64,000 bases of DNA from Nevskia sp. (GTDB lineage Bacteria; Pseudomonadota; Gammaproteobacteria; Nevskiales; Nevskiaceae): the NCBI GenBank assembly GCA_023229645.1, contig JALNYU010000001.1, positions 370,641 to 434,640 of the forward strand. The letters are read 5' to 3'. The notes beneath the pieces were generated by a model. That model made no database searches. It was not told the DNA's origin and saw only the letters and a program-made list of their open reading frames with translations. Below, piece after piece: positions 34,175 to 43,996 of the stretch; the stretch's first letter is position 1, and the number at the start of each line of letters is the position of its first letter. Made by a program: the position numbers and the translations under genes.

Positions 34175-35695
34175 TTAAGTGCTCGTTGTCGCTACCGTTG
34201 GCCGCCGCAAAAACCAGACGATCAGCACTAACGCCGGCACCGCGATAACCGCGGTATAGATGAAAAACGGCGGGTAGCCGAAGTGGTCGACGATGCGGCC
34301 CCATTGGCTGGCGATGCTTTTGGCGGGCAGGCTCCATAAGGTGCCGAACAACGCGTATTGCGTTGCGGTGTAAGCGGTGTTGGTCAGCGATGACATATAG
34401 GCGATGAACGCCGTGCCGGCGATGCCGTTGCCGATGTTATCGAAGCTCACCGCGGCGGCGAGCCATTCGATGCCCGGTGCTGAATGCGGTGCCAGCCCGC
34501 CGCCGATGTGTGCGAGCGCGGCGTAGAACAGGTTGGCGCCGCTCAGCAGCAGCAGGCCGATCAACATGGTTTGCAAAATACCGAGCTTTTTGACCAGCCA
34601 GCCGGCGAGGAGCGCGCCAGCCAGCGTCATGATCACGCCGTAGATTTTCGAGACCAGCGCGATCTGATCGAGTTTGTAGCCGAGATCGAGATAAAACGTG
34701 TTCGCGGCGACGCCCATCGTTGTGTAATTCAGCCGATAGGTGATGATCAGCAGCAGAATCGGCAGGCCGGTTTTAAGGCCGTTGCGGGTAAATAAATCGA
34801 GTAGCGGCAGCACCGTGGAGCCAGTGAGCCATTCCAGCGCCGGCCTGAACCTGGCGACGCGCAGCATCGATAACAGTGCGAGTTCGACGGCGACAACGGC
34901 GCTGAACGTGATGACGACGACATTCGTCTTCTGGCCGGCGCTCAACAGTGCGCCTGCGAGCACAGCGCCGATCAGCAGCGTGGCCGCAATCGCGGTGATC
35001 AACACGCGCGGGCGCATGCGGGCGATGGTTGATTGCATGAGTTGGGGATCAAACGCCGCGCCGCGGCGGCCGCTGCTGGCGGGTTCTGCCACGGCTAGCG
35101 TGGTGAGTAAGCCGACGCCCATGCAGGCGGCCATGACCAAGTACGCGGTGGTCCAGCCGTAGCCGGACGCGGCAACCAGCGCGCCGGCGCCGCTGCAGAT
35201 TAGCGCCAGTTGGTAGCCGATCTGGTAGGCCGAAACGATCGGCCCCTGGGTGTCGGCGGTGGTGGATTCAATACGGAAGGCATCGACGGCGATGTCCTGC
35301 GTCGCGGCGCAGAACGCAGTGAATACAGCGAGCCAGGCCATGCGCGTGGCGCCGCTGGCGGGGTCGTACAACGCCATCGCGATTAGGCCGGCGATGACGC
35401 CGCTTTGCGCCAGCAACATCCAACTGCGGCGCTGGCCTAACGGCGACAACCCCGGCAGGCGCAGACGATCGACGATCGGCGACCAGAAATACTTCAACGA
35501 ATACGCCAGCCCGACCAAGCTGAAAAAGCCGATGGTCGTGCGGTCGATGCCGGCTTGGCGCAGGCGCGCCGATAACGTGGTCAGCACCAGCGGAAACGGC
35601 AGGCCGGAGGCGAAGCCGAGAAGCAGCATCGCGCGGACGCTCGGGTCGGCGTAAACGCTGAGCCGCGCGCGCCAGCCGGTTGCCGCCACCGTCAT
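34175..35695 (-). CDS. ampG: Muropeptide MFS transporter AmpG
   Basis: AmpG imports GlcNAc-anhydroMurNAc peptides from the periplasm for cell-wall recycling. The protein has 506 residues from the ATG at 35695, which overlaps the xth stop as ATGA. The longer frame reading back to 35812 lies inside xth and is not used. Visible family motifs: MLLLGFASGLPFPLVLTTLS at the first membrane helix, YSLKYFWSPIVDRL, and AATQDIAVDAFRIE. About 12-14 hydrophobic segments are present. It fits with slt at 53.8-55.8 kb, which makes its substrates. Confidence 0.93.
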   Translation of the reverse strand: MTVAATGWRARLSVYADPSVRAMLLLGFASGLPFPLVLTTLSARLRQAGIDRTTIGFFSLVGLAYSLKYFWSPIVDRLRLPGLSPLGQRRSWMLLAQSGVIAGLIAMALYDPASGATRMAWLAVFTAFCAATQDIAVDAFRIESTTADTQGPIVSAYQIGYQLALICSGAGALVAASGYGWTTAYLVMAACMGVGLLTTLAVAEPASSGRRGAAFDPQLMQSTIARMRPRVLITAIAATLLIGAVLAGALLSAGQKTNVVVITFSAVVAVELALLSMLRVARFRPALEWLTGSTVLPLLDLFTRNGLKTGLPILLLIITYRLNYTTMGVAANTFYLDLGYKLDQIALVSKIYGVIMTLAGALLAGWLVKKLGILQTMLIGLLLLSGANLFYAALAHIGGGLAPHSAPGIEWLAAAVSFDNIGNGIAGTAFIAYMSSLTNTAYTATQYALFGTLWSLPAKSIASQWGRIVDHFGYPPFFIYTAVIAVPALVLIVWFLRRPTVATTST

Positions 35696-36468
35696 ACCGC
35701 GTAGTCCAAAATCAGCGGCGCGTGGTCGGAAAATTTCTCGCCTTTGTAGACGGTCGCCGCCTGGATTGTCTTGGCCAAGCTCGGCGAGACAATTTGGTAG
35801 TCGATCCGCCAACCAACGTTATTGGCGTAGGCGTTGCCGCGATTGCTCCACCAGGTGTAGGCATCGCCTTCGAGCGTTGGGTGCAGCGCGCGGTAGCCAT
35901 CGACAAAGCCGACTTCGTCGAACAGTGTGTCGAGCCAGGCGCGTTCGTGCGGCAGGAAGCCGGAGTTTTTTTGGTTGCTGCGCCAGTTTTTCAAATCGAT
36001 ATTGCGATGGGCGATATTCCAATCGCCGCAGATCACGTAGTCGCGGCCGTTATTGCGCCATTCGCGCAGCTTGGGCAGGAAAAATTCCAGGAAACGATCT
36101 TTGCTCGCTTGCCGCTCCGGGCCGGATGAGCCGCTCGGCAGGTAAAGCGATACCACCGAAAGATTGCCGCTGCGCACTTCGAGATACCGGCCTTCGTCGT
36201 CGAATTCCTTTTCGCCGAGCGTGTTCAGCACGGCGTCCGGTTTATTTTTCGCGTAGACGGCAACCCCGGCGTAGCCTTTTTTCTGGGCGCTGAAAAAATG
36301 TGTATGCAAGCCTGGCGGCGAGAATGTTGGATCGCCGTGCAAATCTTCCGGCTGCGCCTTGGTTTCTTGAATGCAAACGTAGTCGGCATTTTGTTGCGCC
36401 AGCCACGCGAACACGCCTTTTTTGGCGGCGGAGCGGATGCCATTGGTGTTGATCGAGATAATACGCAA
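35692..36468 (-). CDS. xth: Exodeoxyribonuclease III (Xth family AP endonuclease)
   Basis: Cleaves DNA at abasic sites and removes 3' blocking groups in base-excision repair. Motifs in order: RIISINTNGIRSAAKKG, CIQETKAQ (metal-binding Glu), GDWNIAHRNIDLKN (GDxN), WWSNRGNAYANNVGWRIDYQ, and the catalytic SDHAPLILDY at the C-terminus. The best start is a TTG at 36468, giving 258 residues beginning at the usual (M)RIIS. The open frame continues to an ATG at 36549 that overlaps the divergent pyrE start and lacks conserved sequence. Operon with ampG. Confidence 0.93.
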   Translation of the reverse strand: MRIISINTNGIRSAAKKGVFAWLAQQNADYVCIQETKAQPEDLHGDPTFSPPGLHTHFFSAQKKGYAGVAVYAKNKPDAVLNTLGEKEFDDEGRYLEVRSGNLSVVSLYLPSGSSGPERQASKDRFLEFFLPKLREWRNNGRDYVICGDWNIAHRNIDLKNWRSNQKNSGFLPHERAWLDTLFDEVGFVDGYRALHPTLEGDAYTWWSNRGNAYANNVGWRIDYQIVSPSLAKTIQAATVYKGEKFSDHAPLILDYAV

Positions 36469-36547
36469 GCCTAGACCTTTGTCGATGAGGAGCGGAACCG
36501 CGACAATGTAGCAATCGCCGCACAATTCCGCCCCTTCTGGTGCCGCC

Positions 36548-37195
36548 ATGCAAACCTACAAGCAGACTTTTCTCGAACTGGCGCTGAAGTACGAAGTGCT
36601 GAAATTCGGCGCATTTACGCTGAAATCCGGCCGCGTAAGCCCGTATTTTTTTAACCTCGGCAAAATCGCCAGCGGCGGGGCCTTGCGCGCGCTCGGCCGC
36701 GCCTATGCCGAAGCCTTGGTTGAAACCGGCGTCGAATTCGATGTGTTGTTTGGCCCGGCGTATAAAGGTATTCCGCTGGTTGCCGCGGTGAGCATCGCGT
36801 ATTCGGAATGGCTAGGTCGGGATGTCCCGTTCGCCTACAACCGGAAAGAAGCGAAGGACCACGGCGAGGGCGGCGTGCTGGTGGGTGCCGAGCTGAAAGG
36901 CCGTGTCGTGATTGTTGACGACGTACTCACCGCCGGAACGGCGCTGCGCGAGTCACACGCATTGGTCAGCCAGGCTGGCGGCCGACCAATTTTGGCAATT
37001 ACTGCCCTGGATCGTCAGGAGATCGGAAAAAATAATCGCTCTGCTGTGACGGAAGTCACTGACCAACTTGGTCTTTCTGTGGTCTCATTAGTCACGGTAC
37101 AGGACTTGCTGACTTTCCTACATGCGCAAGGTGGAAAAACTGAGACGATTGCCGCAATCGAACGCTACCAGCGCCAATACGGCGTCGGCGCCTGA
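36548..37195 (+). CDS. pyrE: Orotate phosphoribosyltransferase
   Basis: Converts orotate and PRPP to OMP in pyrimidine synthesis. The protein has 215 residues, as in E. coli. Motifs: FGAFTLKSGRVSPYFFNLGK at the N-terminus, FGPAYKGIPL, the flexible catalytic loop AYNRKEAKDHGEGG, and the PRPP-binding VVIVDDVLTAGTALRES. It diverges from xth with virtually no gap, so the two share a promoter region lying inside each other's 5' ends. Confidence 0.97.
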   Translation: MQTYKQTFLELALKYEVLKFGAFTLKSGRVSPYFFNLGKIASGGALRALGRAYAEALVETGVEFDVLFGPAYKGIPLVAAVSIAYSEWLGRDVPFAYNRKEAKDHGEGGVLVGAELKGRVVIVDDVLTAGTALRESHALVSQAGGRPILAITALDRQEIGKNNRSAVTEVTDQLGLSVVSLVTVQDLLTFLHAQGGKTETIAAIERYQRQYGVGA

Positions 37196-37823
37196 GGCGT
37201 TTGGGGCGCGGCGTCAGTACGTTGCGCTGATGCTGTTTGGTATCGCGCTCGGTTCATCGTCGTTTAACGCGTACGCGGCGGCGACACCGCCCACCGGTGG
37301 CCGAGTGCTGCAGTGCTGGTTCGACGAAAAAGGCCAGCGCACCTGCAGCGATACGCTGCCGCCGAAAGAAGCGCGCCGGCAGCGCGAATTGCTCGATCAA
37401 CGCGGCCTGACCAAGAAAATTCTGCCAGCGCAGAAAACCCCGGAAGAATACGAAGCCGAGCGGCGCGAGCAGGCCGAGCGCGAACGCGCCGAAGCCTACG
37501 ACCGTTACCTGCTGCAGAATTATCAAAACGTTGGCGAAATCGAAAAGCTGCGCGATGAGCGCGTCTCAACGCTCGATGGCCGCCTCACGCTGGCGCAGAA
37601 AACGCTGGACGACACCACCGCCATCCTCACCGATCTGCGTCGCCGCGAGGAAGCCGCAGGCGGCGCCAGCGGCGACACCGCGCTGCAAAAACAGCTGAAG
37701 GATTACGCCGCGGCGCGGGAGCAAAACCTCAGCGCGATTTCCGCGATCATCCAGGAGCGCAAACGGCTCGCCGATCAGTTCGATCACGATATCGCCCGGT
37801 ATAAGGTTTTGCGGAGCCGGTAG
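37122..37823 (+). CDS. DUF4124-like exported protein with coiled coil
   Basis: The protein has 233 residues from 37122, overlapping pyrE by 74 bases; an ATG at 37230 would give 197. A hydrophobic segment (YVALMLFGIALGSSSFNAYA) looks like a Sec signal peptide with RR before it, which favours the longer form. Next comes a short DUF4124-type motif (VLQCWFDEKGQRTCSDTLPP), then a long charged coiled coil (EAERREQAERERAEAYDRYL; QKQLKDYAAAREQNLSAI). Probably periplasmic, function unknown. No convincing ribosome-binding site supports either start. Confidence 0.75.
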   Translation: MRKVEKLRRLPQSNATSANTASAPEAFGARRQYVALMLFGIALGSSSFNAYAAATPPTGGRVLQCWFDEKGQRTCSDTLPPKEARRQRELLDQRGLTKKILPAQKTPEEYEAERREQAERERAEAYDRYLLQNYQNVGEIEKLRDERVSTLDGRLTLAQKTLDDTTAILTDLRRREEAAGGASGDTALQKQLKDYAAAREQNLSAISAIIQERKRLADQFDHDIARYKVLRSR

Positions 37824-38006
37824 CGGCACTCTGCGCTGTATGAGTTTTCGCCCGGCGAACAGATGGCAATAGTCGCTAAATCGGGTGCCAGCAGTTAGAA
37901 CAAGTTAGTACCGCAGCGGTGCTGTGTGGAATAAAGCCAGACAGAAGGTTGAGCCCGCCCACCAGCCCTAAAACACGCATTTCGATACGTATCAGAATCG
38001 CCGACA

Positions 38007-38660
38007 ATGCGGCATCGCCCCGAACCGGTTCCGCCGTTGACTTCACCCGAACTTTATCTCGCCTCGCGTTCGCCGCGCCGTGCGGCGTATCTTGCGCAGC
38101 TGGGCTTGCGCTATGCGGTATTGTCAGCAGATATCGCCGAGCAGCCGCTGCCTGGGCAAAGCCCGCAGGAATACGCGCTGCGCATCGCCGTTGAAAAAGC
38201 GCGCGCGGCCGCCGCGCTGGCGCCGCTAGCGCTGCCGGTACTCGGCGCGGATACCGATGTTGCAATCGACGGCGAAATCCTCGGCAAGCCGCGCGACCGC
38301 GACGATGCCATCGCGATGTTGCTGCGTTTGTCCGGACGGGTGCACGAGGTGTGCAGCGCGGTTGCCATCGTCCACGGCGCGCGGGTTGAAACGGCGCTGA
38401 CCACCACCCGCGTGCAATTCGGCGCTGTGAATGCCGATGACGCGGCGGCCTATTGGGCCAGCGGCGAGCCCTGCGACAAAGCCGGCGCCTATGCGATTCA
38501 AGGCCTCGGCGGGCGCTGGATCGTCGCGATTGACGGCAGTTACAGCGGCGTTGTCGGATTACCGCTGCACGAAACGGTAGGATTGCTGCAACGCTTCGGT
38601 TTGGCCGCCCGCATGGGTACGCCAGCCGCGCCTTCGCCACCGGACACCGCCCGCGCATGA
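38007..38660 (+). CDS. maf: Maf-like nucleoside triphosphate pyrophosphatase
   Basis: Hydrolyses non-canonical or excess nucleotides (dTTP/UTP type by the usual genome context with rng). The protein has 217 residues. Motifs: LASRSPRRAAYLAQLG at the N-terminus, the catalytic-loop region LGADTDVAIDGEILGKPRD, and AGAYAIQGLGGRWIVAIDGS at the C-terminal half. Its stop overlaps the start of rng as ATGA, the common maf-rng pair. Confidence 0.93.
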   Translation: MRHRPEPVPPLTSPELYLASRSPRRAAYLAQLGLRYAVLSADIAEQPLPGQSPQEYALRIAVEKARAAAALAPLALPVLGADTDVAIDGEILGKPRDRDDAIAMLLRLSGRVHEVCSAVAIVHGARVETALTTTRVQFGAVNADDAAAYWASGEPCDKAGAYAIQGLGGRWIVAIDGSYSGVVGLPLHETVGLLQRFGLAARMGTPAAPSPPDTARA

Positions 38661-40111
38661 GCACCGAAATCCTGGTCAACATCGGTACGCAAGAGACGCG
38701 CGTCGCGCTCGTCGAAGGCGGTGCGACCCAGGAAATTTACGTCCAGCGCGCGGCGCGGCATGGCTTGGTCGGCAACATCTACAAAGGCAAAGTGGTGCGC
38801 GTGTTGCCGGGGATGCAGGCGGCGTTCGTCGACCTCGGGCTGGACCGCACCGCGTTTCTGCACGTGGCCGATATGGTGACCTGCGAACACACGCCGCCGC
38901 TGCCGGCGGTGGAGCGCCTGCTGCGCGAAGGTCAGGACGTGCTGGTGCAAATCCTGAAAGACCCGATGGGCAGCAAGGGCGCGCGGCTGACCACGCTGTT
39001 GTCGGTGCCGTCACGCTATCTGGTGCTGATGCCGTTCGAAAAACACGTCGGCGTTTCGGCGCGGATTGAAGACGAAACCGAGCGCACCCGGTTGAAGGGC
39101 CTGCTCGAAGGCTTATCGCAAGAACTGGCGCCGAATTACGGCGTTATCGCCCGTACCGCGGCCGAGGGCGTTGACGAAGCCTCGCTACGCCAAGACTTGC
39201 TGTTTCTGGCGCGGTTGTGGGCGACGGTAACGCAGCAAACGCAGTTCGCTAAGCCCGGGCATTTGATTCACGGCGATCTGCCGCTGTCGATGCGCATCCT
39301 GCGCGACTTGCTCGGCACCTCGGTTGAGCGCATTCGCATCGATAACGCCGACGAAGCGCGCCGCGTACAGCAGTTTGCGCTGGCGTTTGTGCCGGAGGCG
39401 GCGGCGAAAATTGAGCCGTATTGCGGCCCGGCGCCGATTTTTGATCTCTACGGTGTCGAAGACGAACTCAACCGCGCGCTCGACCGCCGCGTCGAGCTGA
39501 AATGCGGTGGCCATTTGATCATCGATCAAACCGAGGCGATGACGACAATCGACGTCAACACCGGCGCCTTCACCGGCCACCGCAATCTCGAAGAAACGAT
39601 CATCAAGACCAACCTCGAAGCGGCGGGGACGATCGCGCGGCAACTGCGGCTGCGCAATCTCGGCGGCATCATCATCATCGACTTCATCGATATGCGGTCG
39701 GAAGAACATCGCAGCCAAGTGTTCCGCACGCTGGAAAAAGAAGTGGCGCGCGACGCCGCCCGCACCCGCATTTACCCGTTCTCGCCGCTCGGTTTAGTCG
39801 AGATGACGCGCAAACGCACGCGCGAAAGCCTCGGCCATATCTTGTGCGAGCCGTGCCCAACCTGCGAAGGCCGCGGCGCGGTCAAAACCGTTGAAACGAT
39901 CTGCCACGAGATCGCCCGCGAAGTGCAGCGCGCCGCGCGCCTGTATGAGCCGAAAGCCTTCCTGGTGTTGGCCTGCCCGAAAGTGATCGAGCGGCTGCAG
40001 GAAGAGCAAAGCGGCGGCTTGGCCGAGCTGGAAGCGTCGCTGAAGCGGCCGATCAAATTGCAGGCCGAAGGGCATTATCAGCAGGAAACGTTCGACGTGG
40101 TGCCGGTGTGA
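38657..40111 (+). CDS. rng: Ribonuclease G
   Basis: Endoribonuclease of the RNase E/G family that matures the 5' end of 16S rRNA. The protein has 484 residues without the long RNase E C-terminal scaffold. An S1 domain is seen at about 36-120 (GNIYKGKVVRVLPGMQAAFV). The metal-binding catalytic sheet has TIDVNTGAFTGHRNLEETI and IIIIDFIDMRSEEH. The zinc-link cysteines are CEPCPTCEGRG. It lies between maf and yhdP. Confidence 0.96.
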   Translation: MSTEILVNIGTQETRVALVEGGATQEIYVQRAARHGLVGNIYKGKVVRVLPGMQAAFVDLGLDRTAFLHVADMVTCEHTPPLPAVERLLREGQDVLVQILKDPMGSKGARLTTLLSVPSRYLVLMPFEKHVGVSARIEDETERTRLKGLLEGLSQELAPNYGVIARTAAEGVDEASLRQDLLFLARLWATVTQQTQFAKPGHLIHGDLPLSMRILRDLLGTSVERIRIDNADEARRVQQFALAFVPEAAAKIEPYCGPAPIFDLYGVEDELNRALDRRVELKCGGHLIIDQTEAMTTIDVNTGAFTGHRNLEETIIKTNLEAAGTIARQLRLRNLGGIIIIDFIDMRSEEHRSQVFRTLEKEVARDAARTRIYPFSPLGLVEMTRKRTRESLGHILCEPCPTCEGRGAVKTVETICHEIAREVQRAARLYEPKAFLVLACPKVIERLQEEQSGGLAELEASLKRPIKLQAEGHYQQETFDVVPV

Positions 40112-40135
40112 CCGTGGCGCGCAAGCGGGCAGCGC

Positions 40136-43100
40136 ATGCAGCGTAAGCGCCGTCGATGGTGGACGCGCCTCGTTACCGTCGTCGCCACGCTGACGATTCT
40201 CGCCGCCAGCAGCAGCGTGCTGTTTCAGCTGGCGCTGGACGCAATGCCCGGCTACCGCGTCGAGATCGAGCAATTCGTCGCCCGTAGCGTCGGCCATCCG
40301 GCGCGGATCGGCGGCATCGCGCTGACCTGGAGCCGGCTGCGGCCGACGCTGGAGCTGCGCAACATCGCATTATTTGACGGCGCCTCCGGCGTCACGCTGC
40401 TGGAAGCGCGGCGCCTGCGGCTCGGTTTCGGCATCGGCCGCTTGATCCGCGGTCGGCGCGATCCGAGCCGTATCGAAATCGTCGCGTTGCAGCTCTACGC
40501 CGATGTCGATGCCGCCGGGCGCTGGTCGTTGCGCGGCTTCCAACCGACCGGCTTTACCGACTGGCACGTGCTCGCCGCCGACCTCGGGCGCTTCGACGAT
40601 ATCCGCATCGAAGATTCGCAGCTGCTATTGCACGACCAGCGCCTCGACGCCAGCGGCACGCCGGCGCTGGCATTTGTGCTGCGCAGCGCCTCGATTCATC
40701 ACGACGGCAGCCATTACAAAGCCGGCGCGGTGCTGATTCCGCCGACCGCGATGGCGCAGCGTATCGACATCAACGCGGTGCTTTCCGGTGATTTGGCGCA
40801 GCCGCAAACCTGGCGCGGTGGCTGGCGGCTGGCGGTCGATCGGATCAGCGGCTGGCCGTGGCTGGCAGCGGCGATGGCGCCGGACGTCGAACTCAGCTTC
40901 AACAACGCCAGCCTATTGTTCGACGGCCAGCTCGATGGCGGGCGGATTCACGGCGCTGAACTATCCGTGCAGGCCGCCAGCGTGCAGGCGCGGCAGGGCG
41001 GCAAGTTGCGGGCGCAAGTCAGCGCGCTGCATTGGCGGACGCAAGCCGAAGCCGGCGCTGATGGCGCGTGGCGGTTGAACGTCACGCAGCTTGCTCTGCT
41101 CGGTCCGCGCGGCGCCTGGCACGCGAGCGTCGCAACCGCGCAGCGCGCCGCAGATGCTGAAGGCGGCGCCTGGGCCATTGATGTAGCGGCGCTGCGGCTC
41201 GATGACTTCGCGCCGTGGTTGGCATTGGCACGCACGGTGCCGCCAGAGCTGGCGCGGCTACGTGATCTGCACGGCGATCTCACTGCGTTGCAGCTGCGCC
41301 TGACGCCCGGCGCCGACCCGGCCGCGGCGTTGGCCTATCAGCTGAGCGCGCAAGTGCACGGCGTCGGTTTGCGTAGCGAAGCCGGCCAGCCAGGATTTTC
41401 CGGCCTTGATGGCGTATTGACGGCGAATGCCGACGGCGGCGCTTTGGCGCTCGCAAACACGCCGCTGACGCTGCAGTTGCCGGCGATATTTGAGAAGCGC
41501 GTCGAGCTGGAATCGCTGCGCGCCGATCTCGGCTGGCAACGCGATGGCGAAGGCTGGCGCGTGACGGCGCCGGACGTCGCGCTGCGTACACTCGGCACCA
41601 CCGCGGAAGGCAGCGTAATGCTGCATCTGCCGCCGCAAGCGCCGCCGCAGCTCAAGCTGCAGCTGCAGTTGGCCTCGGCCGACGCCACCGTGTTGAAACC
41701 GCTGATGCCGAAGACCTGGGGTCCGAATGCGAAAGCCTGGCTGAATCGCGCGTTGCTGCGGGCGCCGGTCACCCGCGGGGTGATCAATGTCGATGCCGCG
41801 CTGACCCCGCCGACCGCCGACGGCCGCGGCACCGTGCCGTGGACCTTGGATCTCGACCTCGCCGACGCTGAGTTGGACTACGCGCCTGGTTGGCCGGCGG
41901 CGAAAAGCGTTAAAGCCGAGCTGCGCTTCCACGATTTTGGCCTGGATATCGGCCTAAAAAGTGGCGACATCGGCGGCACACAAATCCAAAGCGGCAGCGG
42001 CCGTATCGCCGATTTGTTGACGTCAGACCTCGTGCTCGATGGCCGTGTCGTCGGCGATGGCGGCGCGTTTTACCGCACGTTGCGCGCTGCGCCGATCGCG
42101 CCGCGTTTGCCCGGCCTGCTCGGCCGCACCGATGTCACTGGGCCGGTTACGCTCGATTTGAAGCTGAAAGTTTTATTGCACGCGGTGCAGACCGATGTCG
42201 AAGCCAGCGGTGTCGTCGGGTTCGACAACGCCCAGCTCGCCTTACGCAGCCTCGATGAGCCGGTTCGCAACCTAAACGGCCGGCTCGCGTTCGATGTTGA
42301 TAGCGTGCATAGCGAGGCGCTCGGAGGCCGGCTGTACGACACACCATTGGTCGCGACGATACGCGCCGAAGCCGGCGCGCCGGGCGGCGTGCTGAACGCC
42401 GAGTTCGATCTCAACCCCCAGACCAGCGATGGACTCGCTGCGGCGTTTTTGCCGAGCACGCTACGCGAAATGTTGAGTGGTAGCAGCCGTTTCAAGCTGC
42501 GCCTGCCGCTGTCGGGTACGGACGCCGGCCGGATGAGCTTGAGCAGCGAGCTGCGCGGGATTGCCTCGACGTTGCCGCCGCCGCTGGCAAAAGCCGCCGA
42601 CGCGGCACTGCCGTTGAATCTCGTTGCCGGTAGTGATGGCGCGGTGCCGCTGCGCGTGCAATTGCAGCTCGGCGACCTGCTGCGCGCCGGCCTGCGGTTT
42701 AGCGGCAGCGACACGGCGTTGCACGCGCGTGGCATCGAGCTACGTCTTGGTAGTGGTGAAGTACCGCGCGCCGACGCCGACGGCTTGATCGTGAAAGGCG
42801 CAGTCGCCGAGCTGGATGTCAGCGGTTGGCTGGGCTTGCTATCCGGCGTGCCGATGGGCGAGGGCGTGCCGCCATTTTTTAGCGCTGATGTCAGCGCCGA
42901 GCACCTCAGCTATCGCCGTCTCGCGCTCGGGGCTACGCACGTTGTCGCGACGCGCGCGGCGGACGGTGTGGTTTCAATCCGTGCCGATGGCGCCGCTGAA
43001 GGCCTCGTCGAATGGCGCGCACAGGCCGGCGGCAGCGTGCGTGCACAGCTGCAGCATTTGGCGCTGGCGGCCTTGCCGCCGTTGCCGCCAGAACCCGCCG

Positions 43101-43996
43101 AAGCGCCGAAGGCGATCCCGTTTGATCCGGCTGCGGCGCCGACGCTAAACCTCGACAGCGCGCAGCTCAGTCTCGGTGCAGTCGATCTCGGGCATCTGCA
43201 CTTGGTGACCGCGCGGGTGGCCGATGGCCAGCGCATCAAGCAACTACAGCTCGAAGGCGGCAAGCTCGTTGTCGATGCCCACGGCAGCTGGCTGCGCCAC
43301 GGCAGCAGCGAAGCCGGCGGTAGCGCCGGCTCTAGCGCCGAGCTGAACTTCGAGATCAGCAGCAGTGCGATCGCCGATGTGCTGCAAGTCTTCGGTTACG
43401 CCGCCAATCTGCGCGCCGAAGAAGCCGCATTCAGCGGCAAATTGCAGTGGCCGCGCGTACCCGCCGGACTGGAATTGTCGCAGGCGCAGGGCAACGTCAA
43501 GCTCGATATCCGCCGCGGCGCGTTGAACGCGGTGAAGCCGGGTGCTGGTCGCGTGCTCGGCTTGTTCAATCTCTACGCGCTGCCGCGGCGTTTGTTGTTC
43601 GATTTTCGCGACGTGGTGTCCAAAGGCCTGAGCTTCGATACGATCAAAGGCCAGTTCGCGCTCGCCGATGGCAACGCCCATACCGACGATTTGCAGATCA
43701 ACGGGCCGTCGGTGAAATTACAGATGAAAGGCCGCATCGGTTTGGCGGCGCGTGATTATGATCAGCGAATTACGGTTTATCCGGATATCTCGACCGGCGT
43801 CACGCTCGGTGCGACGCTGCTCGGCGGGCCATTGGCCGGCGGGATCGCGCTAGTGGCGCAGCAATTGTTCTCGAAGCCGTTCAATAAGCTCAGCAAGTTC
43901 AGCTACCGCGTGACCGGAAGCTGGGATAATCCGGAAGTCATAAAAGGCAGCGAGGAAACCCCGCCGCCGCTCGCCAATGGAGAACCACATGGCTGA
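40136..43996 (+). CDS. yhdP: YhdP family AsmA-like envelope protein
   Basis: YhdP is one of the AsmA-like proteins that move phospholipids to the outer membrane. The protein has 1,286 residues with one N-terminal membrane helix after a basic head (MQRKRRRWWTRLVTVVATLT), then a very long beta-rich periplasmic part beginning with the HPARIGGIALTWSRLRPTLE signature. The C-terminal AsmA-like domain includes KGLSFDTIKGQFALADG, YDQRITVYPDIS and FSYRVTGSWDNPEVI. The position after rng is the conserved context. Its end overlaps the next start. Confidence 0.93.
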   Translation: MQRKRRRWWTRLVTVVATLTILAASSSVLFQLALDAMPGYRVEIEQFVARSVGHPARIGGIALTWSRLRPTLELRNIALFDGASGVTLLEARRLRLGFGIGRLIRGRRDPSRIEIVALQLYADVDAAGRWSLRGFQPTGFTDWHVLAADLGRFDDIRIEDSQLLLHDQRLDASGTPALAFVLRSASIHHDGSHYKAGAVLIPPTAMAQRIDINAVLSGDLAQPQTWRGGWRLAVDRISGWPWLAAAMAPDVELSFNNASLLFDGQLDGGRIHGAELSVQAASVQARQGGKLRAQVSALHWRTQAEAGADGAWRLNVTQLALLGPRGAWHASVATAQRAADAEGGAWAIDVAALRLDDFAPWLALARTVPPELARLRDLHGDLTALQLRLTPGADPAAALAYQLSAQVHGVGLRSEAGQPGFSGLDGVLTANADGGALALANTPLTLQLPAIFEKRVELESLRADLGWQRDGEGWRVTAPDVALRTLGTTAEGSVMLHLPPQAPPQLKLQLQLASADATVLKPLMPKTWGPNAKAWLNRALLRAPVTRGVINVDAALTPPTADGRGTVPWTLDLDLADAELDYAPGWPAAKSVKAELRFHDFGLDIGLKSGDIGGTQIQSGSGRIADLLTSDLVLDGRVVGDGGAFYRTLRAAPIAPRLPGLLGRTDVTGPVTLDLKLKVLLHAVQTDVEASGVVGFDNAQLALRSLDEPVRNLNGRLAFDVDSVHSEALGGRLYDTPLVATIRAEAGAPGGVLNAEFDLNPQTSDGLAAAFLPSTLREMLSGSSRFKLRLPLSGTDAGRMSLSSELRGIASTLPPPLAKAADAALPLNLVAGSDGAVPLRVQLQLGDLLRAGLRFSGSDTALHARGIELRLGSGEVPRADADGLIVKGAVAELDVSGWLGLLSGVPMGEGVPPFFSADVSAEHLSYRRLALGATHVVATRAADGVVSIRADGAAEGLVEWRAQAGGSVRAQLQHLALAALPPLPPEPAEAPKAIPFDPAAAPTLNLDSAQLSLGAVDLGHLHLVTARVADGQRIKQLQLEGGKLVVDAHGSWLRHGSSEAGGSAGSSAELNFEISSSAIADVLQVFGYAANLRAEEAAFSGKLQWPRVPAGLELSQAQGNVKLDIRRGALNAVKPGAGRVLGLFNLYALPRRLLFDFRDVVSKGLSFDTIKGQFALADGNAHTDDLQINGPSVKLQMKGRIGLAARDYDQRITVYPDISTGVTLGATLLGGPLAGGIALVAQQLFSKPFNKLSKFSYRVTGSWDNPEVIKGSEETPPPLANGEPHG